DNA of 64,000 nt from Cryptomeria japonica (taxonomy: Eukaryota; Streptophyta; Pinopsida; Cupressales; Cupressaceae), in the NCBI RefSeq assembly GCF_030272615.1, contig NC_081405.1:611567065-611631064 (forward strand). The letters run 5' to 3'. Numbering within the stretch: position 1 is the stretch's first letter; each line of letters begins with the position of its first letter. Under the pieces are notes generated by a model. It made no database searches. It was not told the origin of the DNA and saw only the letters and a program-made list of their open reading frames with translations. Position numbers and translations under genes: made by a program. Shown here piece by piece: positions 22,414 through 32,622 of this stretch.

Positions 22414-23480
22414 GCTGTGGAGTATACTCATGCAGCATTACGTCGTTTTTTTTATTCAAATTGTACAAGATTTGTTTGTTATGAAAAATGATATGAATTA
22501 GTAGGGGAGAGGGATGAGTTGTTAGGGTTAACTTTGTTAACATGTAGTTATGGAATATCGTACAATCTTCATTTTTTAAAATGTAAAATGGATATTTATC
22601 TAGTTACAATTAAGGTTTGGAGGTGTGACTCATCATGCAACTCGTCAAAATAGCACATTTAGTGAGAAGTGTCATAAAAATGACTTTTTAAGGATTCGAC
22701 CAAAACTTAATCTAAAAATGCCTAGTAGTTTGTTGGGTGAATATTTTTTCACTAACGTACCAATGACAAAATATATAATTCACACACAGCTATGTTGAGA
22801 AATTAATCTCTCCTCTCAGCAAGGGGAGGTTCCCTTTGAAATTTCTTCTCTAATTAACAAGAAACTAAAATTTGTGGCTAAGTTTCGGGCATATAACTCT
22901 TTTTTTTCAGAGTTTATGTATTATCCCTCCACTTTGTTACAATTCTCTATCACTTTTGATACTTAAAGAAATGAACAAACTAAACTCACAATCAAGAAGC
23001 ACAAAGTCTTTCTTGAATGTAATTCTAAGTAAGTTAATGATTACAAATGATAAGAAATTTAACTTGCAGCTCAAAGTCTTCAAGTATAATTTCCCAATCC
23101 CTTAAAACTACAAGTAATAGCAACAATACAAAGCCTACCACTAATTACTTAACATCAGAAAAATTCTCAAGTATATTATTAACTCAAAGTCTACTCAAAA
23201 CACTTGGAAATCTCTTTCAATAACATAAACAAATTTGCCACAAAATTCTAATATATATAAGAACGATTGTGAGAACTAAACATAGCAGTAATTCCAATCA
23301 CAACCACAATCTTCTACTCACTCAAAGTTGAGGTTTAATGGATTGCTTTCTTATATTACTTTAAATTCAATTTTACATCCAAAAAAGCTCAAAGTCTTAG
23401 TTGGCACAAAATTTCGGTAGAGTTTTGCTAAGCATATAAAAGATAAATATTTACAAATGAGGCTCCTCTATATATAGGAG
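22414..23480 (+). other. LTR-like region with CTCAAAGTCTT words and a TATA box
   Basis: CAAAGTCTT or close variants occur near 23002, 23072, 23129 (CAAAGCCT), 23185, 23323 and 23390. A TATA box, CTATATATAGGAG, lies at 23467-23479. The combination resembles an LTR U3 region, but no LTR ends were found. No coding sequence is supported. Confidence 0.3.
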
Positions 23481-23652
23481 AGAAAAGGAGAAAAAGGTGG
23501 GCACGGTTGACTAATTCAATTGCACAATCCCACTTGACTACAACTACAGCATAAAGGGAACATGCAACTGCGAGAAAACTTATAGCATCTAAAAATGCAA
23601 CTACATGAAAAATGCATCTACATGAAAAGCTAAGTGTCAAAAAGGGGACACT

Positions 23653-23892
23653 TTATTCATCTTTCTCCTCCTCATTGGATTTAAATTCTTCAAATTTAGC
23701 TAAGATGGATTTCATCTTAGCTTCATCTTTTTGTATACAGGGTTGCTCGGTGATGGATCTGTATGAATGGGAAAGGCCTTCGATTTGCTTGCGGATGACT
23801 TGGACATTTGCAAAGATGTTGTAGAGAATATGTTTGTTAGGCACATGATCAGTATTCATCATCAGAAGAACAAGATGGAGATCCGGAATCAA
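23653..23892 (-). CDS. Short unrecognised ORF, helical and charged
   Basis: A 79-codon minus frame ending KSNEEEKDE, with IFANVQVIRKQIEGL and AKMKSILAKFEEFK, which look like amphipathic helices. On the minus strand it follows the palindrome clusters, so it may be the tail of a retroelement ORF like the coiled-coil ends of the ORF1 family. No family is recognised and a start is not convincing. Confidence 0.22.
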   Translation of the reverse strand: MIPDLHLVLLMMNTDHVPNKHILYNIFANVQVIRKQIEGLSHSYRSITEQPCIQKDEAKMKSILAKFEEFKSNEEEKDE

Positions 23893-23953
23893 ACAGGAAT
23901 GAGCAAAAAACTTGATTGAAAAAGGCTAATGAAGGGAAAAACATCAAAACTGA

Positions 23954-24446
23954 CAGGTCGGGGTTTAAAATCCGACCTGCTAGTTGCAAAGGAAAGATAC
24001 TGGCATGTCGGGTTTTAAACCCCGACATGCTAGTATAAAGGAAATATAAATCACTAATAGGTCGGGGTTTAAAACCCAACATGCAAGTGGAACAAAACTG
24101 ACTGACAGGTCGAGTTTCAAACCCCGACCTGTCAGTTATAAATGTAAAGATAAAAGCTCTCATGTCGAGGTTTGAAACCCAACATGCGACTTGAGGAAAC
24201 TTCATCCTTACATATCGGGTTTCAAACCCCAACATGTGAGCTGTGGGAACAAGCATTGGTTGACTTGCATGTTAGGGTTCAAAACTTGACATGCAAGTCC
24301 ATGGAAGGACAATCCATATGTCGGGTTTTGAAGTCCGACATGTAAGGAAAACAAAACAAAAAAACAAATCTTATTTTGAGTTTTGAAACCCGTTATGAGA
24401 GGTTTAGCAGAAAAGGGGAAGGTATGTCGGGTTTCAAACCTCACAT
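23954..24446. repeat. Palindrome cluster 1: ten ATGTCGGGTTT-AAACCCGACAT hairpins
   Basis: Imperfect palindromes centred at about 23966, 24016, 24070, 24118, 24173, 24223, 24280, 24329, 24384 and 24434. Intervals alternate around 49-50 and 54-57 bp. The one at 24102-24135 pairs CTGACAGGTCG with CGACCTGTCAG. Most arms vary in compensating fashion (CATGTCG with CGACATG, CAGGTCG with CGACCTG). Spacer sequence is unrelated. Open frames across it are by-products of the repeats. Confidence 0.85.
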
Positions 24447-24733
24447 TATCTGGAAGAAAACAAACAATGAAGCAACACTGAAAACTAACACAAACCCTAG
24501 CAAAAACCCGACGCAAAACAAATAAAAGAAAAATGAAAACCCTACCTGCCAGATGCGAAGACGCTAGAGAAAAAGATGAATCTAGTAGCTAAATTGCCAA
24601 CACCCGCAAGGAGAAAGGAGATAAGAGATAAAATGCCTCACAAGAAGGAAAAAAGACTTAGAATGCAAAAAGATCGACTAAAAAGCAATTTATAACTAAC
24701 TAAAAGATAAATATAAATTGCAACTTGTGTTAA

Positions 24734-24930
24734 CAAGTCGGACTTTAAAGTCCGACATGTCACCACAAGACACTAGTAGGTCGGACTTTAAAGTTCAACT
24801 TGTCAACAAAACCAAACTGCAAGTTAAACTTTAAGTCCGACCTGCTAGTCAGGCAAACTGTCACATCAAAATTTAAAGTTTGATGTGCCGATAAAGGCAA
24901 ACCGACACGTCAGGGTTTAAAGCCCGACCT
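24734..24930. repeat. Palindrome cluster 2: five related hairpins, ~43-bp period
   Basis: Palindromes centred at about 24746, 24789, 24832, 24874 and 24918. The first contains a perfect 20-bp palindrome, GTCGGACTTTAAAGTCCGAC (24737-24756). The fourth pairs CACATCAAA with TTTGATGTG, so the arm sequence differs while symmetry is kept. The period, 42-44 bp, differs from cluster 1. Confidence 0.85.
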
Positions 24931-26426
24931 GTTAGTAAAAACAAAGAAAACTAATAACTCAAAAATGACTAAACATAAAGACGTAAAATGAAAAGCGACT
25001 AATTGACAAGGTCGTTTAGCCTTTCTCGAAGCCCGTGAGGTACAAAAACGGATGAGTTTCATAGGGTTGCCTCACGATTTAGGTCACACTGAAATCGAGG
25101 ACAACATAGTTGAAAAAGAAAATATCATTTGTTATTACTAAAATATCAGATTTTAATTTAAAATATAACTTACATGGAACATAAATGGACCAAATACATA
25201 TTAGTAACCAAAAATATTTGTTATCTCTAACTTTTAAATCCAACATAAATGGACCAATAGTTGAACATAGAAAAACAATTTGTTGTTAAATAGAAAAAAC
25301 ATATTATTATATAAAATACAAGTTATATCCAACACAAATGGACCAATAGTTGAACACTAAAATGTTTTGAAAATGCTTCACATTTCATGGAAAAAACAAG
25401 GTATTTTTTTTCCTCACTTTTTATATTTGTGATAGGACTATTTATTAATATGAAATTCTCCAATGCATATGCATTGCTACCCCAATAGTTGTACACATAG
25501 GAATACTATTTTTTCACTATGACAACAATACTTGTTTAAATAAGTATCTTATTTTATTAAATGAACATCTAATTTTATAAATGACACACTTATAGTGGAT
25601 AGTTATGATATTTTACTTCAAACAAAAAATTATTTAGTTCACTTGTTAATGGACGTATATATGTTGTTTTTATATAACATTTACAGGTTCTTATGTGTTC
25701 AAGTATAGGTCCATTTTGATCAAAATTTGGTTATTTTTTTAATTACATGTGGAGTATTTATTAATATTATATGAGATAAATTTGTGGTAAGATTGGATAT
25801 TATAAGCACAATTGCTATAATGACTATTGGACCCTATACAATTATTGGCCCCTCTCCCCTAATTACTCTACTTTTTTAATGTGGATTTACTATATTTTGA
25901 TTTTTAGTGGATTTAGTTTTTGTGTGGAGTTCAACTTAGTGTGCTCGTACTCAATTCAATATATATTTCTCTGGTTTGTTTATTTCAGAGAAAGAAAGGA
26001 TCATGTATTATATGGTCTTCCTATATCATGGTATAAAATAGGCCAGTCTAAAGAATGGAGGGCACATTTGTAATGTTATCATTGTCAAGGAAAAAAGGTA
26101 GAAAAAAATTAGTAAAAATTTTGGGAAAATGGAAAATGGGATGGCCCCATTGTAAGACAATGAACACCATGAAAAGCATCTATCAAGCATTACGGCTTTG
26201 GTATCATCTAGTCTCCACATTTTATTTTTTATTTCTTTAGTGAAGAATAGATATAAAAACATAAGAATTTGAATGTTTATTTGTGAAAAAAACATAATTA
26301 ACAAGAAGGCATTTCTCATTTCTTTCTCTTACCTTCTTTTTTTAGAATAGAAACAAAATATAAGAATTTGAATGTTTATATGTGAAAAAATACAATTGAG
26401 AAGAAGAAGAAATTTTAACATCCACG
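24931..26426. other. AT-rich sequence with ATAAATGGACCAATAG repeats
   Basis: AACATAAATGGACCAA or ACACAAATGGACCAATAG followed by TTGAACA recurs near 25177, 25242 and 25330, a decayed short direct repeat. The rest is AT-rich, with no coding frame that resembles a protein. Confidence 0.4.
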
Positions 26427-27580
26427 ATGTTAAAAATAGTCTACGAGACAATCAACTTAGTCACATTGACTTCTATATTCAATCCTTTTCCTTTTCAAGA
26501 TGATGATGAGCTCCTCAAACTTCCCAACATCCTCTCACTAAATAGACTATACCAAGAACCAATTGTTAAGATATTTACATATTTGTCCTTGATTTCCTTG
26601 AAGGCATCACACTCCAAAATGAAGTGTTTTTCTCATTCCATTGTCACAAAAGTGTAAAAAATACACTCTTTCTTTCCAAGCTTCTTTTGGCCTTTTCTAC
26701 TGCCTCGTTTCACAATGGAATTGATAAGAGTTAGTTCTTAACCAAGCAATTTTTTTTTTTGGCTCTCGACATAATATCAGCCCCTATTTATGCTTTTTGA
26801 TGATGATCATATGTGGGATTGAACTCCTCGATATAATATCATTTTGTTCTTTGTAGCACTGTACCCCAAGTACGCTTGTGGAACTTATACATAACAAAAT
26901 CTTTTATCTCAAGTTGTTATTCTTGGGGCATGCATTCAAGTAGATATTATCCATTTTCTATTTTTCTTCATCCAAGTCATGTTTCGTTTGCACAAGATGT
27001 CATTGAAAACAACCTTAGGCCATTTGCATACTTCCATTTGCTTAGTTCTTTTTAATATCTTATGAGACGTGCAATGTAAGAATTGCTTCAATAGGAGTTG
27101 TCATTGTTTCTCTCAACAAATATCATAAGGAAATGAACTTTTAATTTTAAACTTCTATGTGATCAAGCCTTTTTTGGATTTTCTCAATTTGTTTCCACTT
27201 TGAGTTTGAGGCATTGTTGACCCACAATTCACACCCATATAGCATAATTGGAAGCACTAAAAGCCAAAAAAGAGTTTGGATAGTTTTTCAATTTCATAGT
27301 CCATCCTCTCTACATTTGTTTTGAAAAACATAAAATGCTTTCCATCCTCCTAAAGTTATCTTATTTCTACAACCCCCCTAGCTTAGATTGTTGTTGAAGT
27401 CAATCCCAAGATATTTTCATTCTATAACTTTTTTAAAAATATTGCCTTCGAAGAAGAACTTATGTTGGTTATGTCTTCTTTTATTGAAGAAAACCATAAC
27501 TTTAGTCTTTTTGATATTGACCTGCATCTCCACCACTCTACAAAACACTCAGTAAATAAAAGAAGTTTTTCTTAAGTAAT
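26427..27580 (-). pseudogene. LINE (non-LTR retrotransposon) reverse transcriptase remnant
   Basis: Reading the minus strand from about 27560: MQVNIKKTKVMVFF, then KYLGIDFNNNLS, GGWKAFYVFQNKCR, LPIMLYGCELWVNNASN and WKQIEKIQKRL; further down, KHFILECDAFKEIKDKY (about 26590-26640). These are the thumb and C-terminal parts of a plant LINE RT (the YLGID and YGCELW words) and the terminal zinc-binding segment (…HF..EC). Many stops and frameshifts; the N-terminal RT with FADD and the endonuclease are absent. The family copies RNA into DNA at a nicked target; this copy is 5'-truncated and dead. Confidence 0.7.
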
Positions 27581-28059
27581 CAAGACAAACAAGAGGCTAG
27601 TGGATTTAATTGAAAGATTTTGTTATAAAATACGTATATATGTGACAGACTAGAATAAAATCAAAAGAAAGGAGTTATAGTTTTTTTAATAAATGTTTAT
27701 AATTTATAATTTTATATGAGATCTATTTTGCCACATCATTCTTCGTTTGTATGGTCATATTTTATTTTTACCTATAGGTGCTTCTGCAATCAATCAAGGA
27801 TCTCAGATTAGTTCTCTTCATCACTCTTAATGTTTTTGGCCCTATTCATTCCTCTAGTTTTCCAAATTTGATCTATATTCTAGATGGTTTTATTTGTTGT
27901 TGGTAAGAATGATTTGTTTGGATCTTATTTTGTAAGGTTATATTGTTTCTTGCCTAATTTTGAAAGTTGGTTTTTATTTTTTATACTTTATTTCCACCTA
28001 TCATACCTTTTATTATTTTATTTATTCATTGGCTTTGACAGTAGGGAGCTTTTAATACA
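27581..28059. other. AT-rich spacer
   Basis: Nothing recognised. The open frame at 27884-28108 is hydrophobic, T-rich sequence without a motif. Confidence 0.35.
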
Positions 28060-29560
28060 TTGTTTATTATGTGTCCCTCCCTTGTACTATTTTGAAGGTG
28101 ATAGATAATTTGAGTGGTGATGTATTCAATAAAGTGGTGGGTGATGGTAATAAGGAGACCGGGGATAATTCATTATTGTTAGTTTCTAACTCTCTGTATC
28201 TTAAACCTTCATATAAGGAGGCTCTTCAATTAGACTATGAAGGTGGTCTACTCCCATCTTTGGCTACTTTTGAAGTAGTTGAAAATGGATTATCTATGGG
28301 GCCTGGGTAGCTAGAATGGGAGCATAAGGCATCTATGAAACTAGGAATGATGAACTAGGAGAAAGTGGTAAGGCTCCTATTGTTACGAAGGTCCTTTCTA
28401 TTTCTCCTAATTTCAATATGTTGCAAGATATTAATTCAAATGAATCTAGACTTAAAATTATTGTCATATTCTTTGTGTGTATTGATTTGAATTCTCTATT
28501 GTCGTTAAAAAAAATTATAATTGGATTGTAAATGTTTGGGGCAAAAATCTATGAATCTATATTATGTTTTATAAATGCTTCAAAAGGGATTGTTTATTGT
28601 TTTTTCATAATCATGCTATGTAAAATGGAGTTTTAAAAAAAATAAAATGGAAACACAATATGTTTAGGGCAATTCCTTGGTCCCCTAGGGAAAAATTTAA
28701 TGATGTTGTGGCTAAATTTTCTCCTCATTGGATGGAAATAAAGAATGTTCCTTCATATTTGTGAATATTTATCCCATAAATTCTACTCCCTTTGCGTAGT
28801 GTCCTCCAAGTTGAGGAATTTATATACACCCTTCCTCATTTCAATGTGAAGGTTTTGATTTCTCTCCTTTTGGTTGTTGATATTCTAGAGGTTTTCTTAA
28901 TTCAATTGGATAATAATTATGTTGTGTGAAATTGAGCTATTAGGTGGTCTAAATGCTCACTTTCTTTGTAAGAAAATGGCAATCTTAAGAAAAATTATCC
29001 TAAATTGGTGTTAAACTGATGTGGTTTTTCAATTATGTGCCCAAGATTAATGAGAATGGACTTACTCGAATGAGTGAGATGAAATCTCCTAGATTCCTAG
29101 ATCTATGGTGTTTGACCAAATAATGGAGCTTGAAGCTTTTGCTCCTATTAGTTCTTCTCCTAAATTTGGTCCAGATGTTGATAATAATCATCTTTCTCTT
29201 GATGATCCCTTATTTGATGGAGATATTATTTTTATTAAGACCATTTCCCCTAGCTTCCTCGAGATTAGATCATCACCAAGACTCCAAGAAGAGTTTGGCT
29301 ATTTCTACTCCTAAGAATGCCCGACAACTGACTCTTGAATCTATAAAGGCTAGGGTTGATTCTATTAGATTGTCTAGTGATTCCTGCAAGTCCTCCCAAT
29401 TTTTGTTAGAATCTCTTCCTATTAACCATAATTTTATGTTTGGATGTGAAATTGATGCAAGTAAGCTTATTATGGAATGTTATAATCCTCTCTTTTTTGG
29501 GGTTTGGCCTAGAATTGGTCAAGTCAGGTCTTGATGAAAACTAAGGCAAGGATCATAAAA
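28060..29560 (+). pseudogene. Degenerate coding remnant, possibly LINE ORF1 / DUF4283-like
   Basis: Plus-strand frames recur with protein-like content: VIDNLSGDVFNKVVGDGN (28090-28145), PWSPREKFNDVVAKFSPHWM then EIKNVPSYL (28677-28760), and an acidic tail, LDDPLFDGDIIFIKTISPS (29195-29250). The order 'p.W…W.eI.n.P' vaguely resembles the DUF4283 gag-like ORF of plant LINEs, but no zinc knuckle is visible. It is on the opposite strand to the LINE RT at 26.4-27.6 kb, so it is not simply its ORF1. Many stops. Confidence 0.25.
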
Positions 29561-30421
29561 TGAAAAGGAAACTTGTTGAGGGCATGTGCACCAAGATGAG
29601 GGACCAAAAAGTGGCCACCCCACTTTTTGGCCCGAAACCATAACACAAGTTTATTATAACGTACTCGTGTTATGGTCTTGTTTTACCATAAAAGCAAAAA
29701 ACTAGATTCCATTTTTATTTTTCACTCTATCTTGCGGTCGTGAATTATTTTTATCCAGCTCACATTATTGCAAGGCTTTTTCATCTCCCCTTTGCCAAGT
29801 CATCACCAATATGTCACAAAGACACTAAGGAGTTCAAAGAAAGTATTTTTAGTTTTTTAGTTTGAAATTTGCATTGAATAAATAGATTTAATTAATATTT
29901 TGATTGAAATTTGTTTAGTTTTCAAGATTTGATAATGCACCCCCAAATGTTAAAAAATATTGAATCACCTCCTCATAAAAAACTTCATGAAGAAAAAACA
30001 TAACAAACACTCCTTCAATTCCTTGACATCCTTGAGAAACACTATAAAACATATTAGTGAAAATAAAAAATAATAGAAAAGAATTTTGAGGAGCTAATTT
30101 AAAGGTTGAAAGATCCTAAAGCAACAAACTCTAATTGGACCACCCTTGTCGAATCATTGAAATCCATTGTCTCACATTTAGTATTAGTGAGTGGCAAAGT
30201 CAATAGTTGATTTGATAAGAAGGAACAATAATAATAATTTTATGAAGACAAATTATCATATGAGCAAGCTAACAAAATAAAAAATTTGAAATATGAATTG
30301 TGTGCACTCTTCACTGATCCACAAACCAATTAAATCTTACATGACACATGCAAGAGGTTCCCTATCCATTGGTGCCACCACCAAGGGATAAAGAATAGTT
30401 TTTTCCTAGGATAGGTAGTGG
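29561..30421. other. Intergenic sequence with a small hairpin
   Basis: At about 29638-29676 CCATAACACAAG can pair with CTCGTGTTATGG (one mismatch) around a short loop. The rest is AT-rich with nothing recognised. Confidence 0.35.
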
Positions 30422-30637
30422 ATGGTTCTTGACCATCATCCATGCAATAACTATGAGTTACCACAATACTTTTTGAGAAATCTCTATTGTGATTTTTTCC
30501 TCAATGAGATACCAAATTACTTTGGCATTCAAGAGTTCCAGGGTAGAGGTGGGGGCTCTACATGGGATAAAGTAGGGATACAAAGTGACCCAAACCAAGA
30601 ACTAAGGCCTTGTCTAGATCAAAATTGGAGAATGTGA
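30422..30637 (+). pseudogene. Unrecognised protein fragment
   Basis: A 71-codon frame, LDHHPCNNYELPQYFLRNLY then FFLNEIPNYFGIQEFQGRG, followed by GSTWDKVGIQSDPNQE and LDQNWRM. Composition is protein-like, and frame-shifted continuation to about 30800 ends with PPHVCQYCGFYLC, a possible Cys pair. I do not recognise the family; a retroelement or low-copy gene fragment are both possible. Confidence 0.35.
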
Positions 30638-30991
30638 CTATCCCTTTTGTTGTGAAGGAGATTTTTAGGTGGAGACCTTAGATTCTATTAGCTCACTCAC
30701 TTAGACCCTTATAGAACATACTAGGCCTCTAGTATAGAGTGATGTAGGAAATTCTTCCAAGCCTTGAGTACCACCTCATGTATGTCAATATTGTGGGTTT
30801 TATTTGTGTTTATGATCTCAAGGATAGTTAGGATGCATGTGGCTAGGATACATTTGTAGTGGATCAAATGGTTATTAAAAAAATATTAGTTGAGTGAAAC
30901 ATTCGACATTAATAGTCAAGTAAATTTCAATAAGTTTATTTAATTCAATTTTTTATATTTTATTTTGAAATATAAGATTAACTAAATTAAT

Positions 30992-31670
30992 GTTGAACAA
31001 TATTGGATACTAAGAGGGGTGGGCGGGTGTGAATCAACATATGCTAAAACTTGGTCAAATTAAAGCACTTATACCAATAAGCCTTCACAAGAATATTCAT
31101 CACATATGCATGAAAGTAAATATTTAAAATAACAAACTCATTCATACAAGAACACCAAAAATTTTACATGGAAAAACCATGGAGGGAATCAAACTCACAA
31201 TATAAGTATTGAATGTTTACAATTATTTAGGTCATAGGCCAGGGAGCTCACTATTCTGGACTTGTAGGCTAAGGCACACAACCTTAGGGAAAGATACAAA
31301 AGAGGACTTGTGCAAGTGAAGACCACTTCTCCAGGGAAAGATACAAACTAATCATCCAAATACAACAGAGATAAGAAATAGAACTGTAAGAAGATAGCAT
31401 ATATCAATATGTAGATAACAACTCACAACTAAATACTCATCTGATCCAACTTCCATCACTGCATTGAAACACATTCGTACCCCTATACTTCTTCACATTA
31501 GTTTAACATATCACACATCACTTCAAACTCACATCACCCTTGCATACACATCAACCATCTTCATCCACATGCACACTTGCTTACACACACTCTCTCTCTC
31601 ACACACATACAACATTACTCAATTAATCTATCATTCATATATCAATCGGATCTTTAATATTCTCTATTAG
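30992..31670 (+). mobile_element. Copia-like LTR fragment
   Basis: TGTTGAACAATATTGGATAC at 30992 followed by GAGGGGTGGGCGGGTGTGAA resembles the 5' start of a common plant Ty1/copia-type LTR (a TGTTG start and a '…gagGGGGGGTGAATCA…' word). A CTCTCTCTCACACA tract lies near 31590. The 3' end is not defined and no internal region follows. Family assignment is from recall of the start only. Confidence 0.3.
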
Positions 31671-31754
31671 GTTGGCATGTAAAGATGTAATGTGTATATG
31701 CATTATTGACCATAAAAAAGATCTATACAACTCATGTGGAACAAAGATTACTTT

Positions 31755-32190
31755 AGTGGCGAATATTGGCCAATGGCAAATTTTTCATGTCGGCGATCTG
31801 GGAAATGGCGAATATTTTGTACCGACTAGGGGTGCCCATGTCGTCAGAATATTATCAATTTTCATCAAATTCATGGCCTAATCGCCATATATTTTATGTA
31901 ATTGAATGTTTTTATGCGAGGGTTTCACCAATACAATATTCGGTGGACACACGGTAAATTTAATTTTTTCGCTTACACTCTCTAAGGTTGCCTTAATAGA
32001 CAACCATAATTCGCCTATAGGAATGTGAAGATTTGTTAGCTAGGAGGACCTAATTCACTCGACATTTTGCCGACGCATGTATCCAATCACTCCAACTTTC
32101 GCCAACTATATTGTATTTGCCAATTATTTGGACGACCCATAATCGCCTCAAAAATTACATGTCGTGTTATAGTTACATGAGATTCGCCAA
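31755..32190. promoter_or_regulatory. GGCGAAT/ATTCGCC motif cluster upstream of hAT transposase
   Basis: GGCGAATATT occurs near 31758 and 31807, GGCGAT near 31792, and the opposite orientation (ATCGCC, ATTCGCC, TTCGCC, ATCGCCT) near 31882, 32011, 32098, 32142 and 32181. They lie 50-490 bp upstream of the transposase TATA box. hAT transposases are known to bind short repeated subterminal motifs; this cluster is in the right place for that, but it is an inference. Confidence 0.45.
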
Positions 32191-32241
32191 ATATTTGTAT
32201 ACCATATTAAATTCCCGTGGAATTTTCCATATAAGGATTGG

Positions 32242-32249
32242 TATAAATA
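32242..32249 (+). promoter_or_regulatory. TATA box of hAT transposase gene
   Basis: TATAAATA, preceded by GGATTGG, 138 bp before a canonical AAAG|GTGAGC splice donor at 32379/32380. The downstream intron ends at TTTGGCAG (32605) and the ATG follows at 32623, so promoter, 5'UTR intron and start codon are in a sensible order. Confidence 0.5.
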
Positions 32250-32379
32250 CATGCAAAGATCAAATCTATCTCTACACAATTTGGTGGGTTCTAGGCTCTG
32301 AATTTTGATCAATAGTGAAGTTTCAGACTAAGGAAAATCATTGTTGTTGACTGCATTGGCGACTTCTAGTGACCTAAAG

Positions 32380-32605
32380 GTGAGCGATCATATTTTTGAA
32401 GTGTTATAATATTATTCAGAATTTATCTATATTTGTTTGCACTGTTGAGTTTATTTTTATTCAGTGGCGACCCGTCAGTGCCAAGTGGTTAGCCGGGACA
32501 TTCAGACCTTAGACATCTAAATTGTAGGTCGTAGGGCCAATGAAAAATATATTATAATTTATAGTCTATTATTGCTTCTTCAACAAATTGATATTTTTTT
32601 GGCAG
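32380..32605 (+). other. Predicted 5'UTR intron of hAT transposase gene
   Basis: GTGAGC donor at 32380 and TTTTTTTGGCAG acceptor ending at 32605 bound a 226-base T-rich stretch. The next exon starts 17 bases before the transposase ATG. No transcript evidence is available. Confidence 0.45.
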
Positions 32606-32622
32606 CCTTTATTTCATTGGAG

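Noticed and set aside
21948-22484. 178-codon ORF with three identical 50-residue repeats
   Set aside because: It is the by-product of a 153-bp tandem repeat whose length is a multiple of three; the peptide has no known character.
23849-24516. Minus-strand ORFs of 135 and 102 codons
   Set aside because: They run through the palindrome cluster, whose repeated words produce repeating GFETR-like peptides.
23954-24930. CRISPR-like array (regular repeats with unique spacers)
   Set aside because: The repeats are imperfect and differ between copies, the host is a plant, and no cas genes occur. Symmetric arms point to hairpins or binding sites instead.
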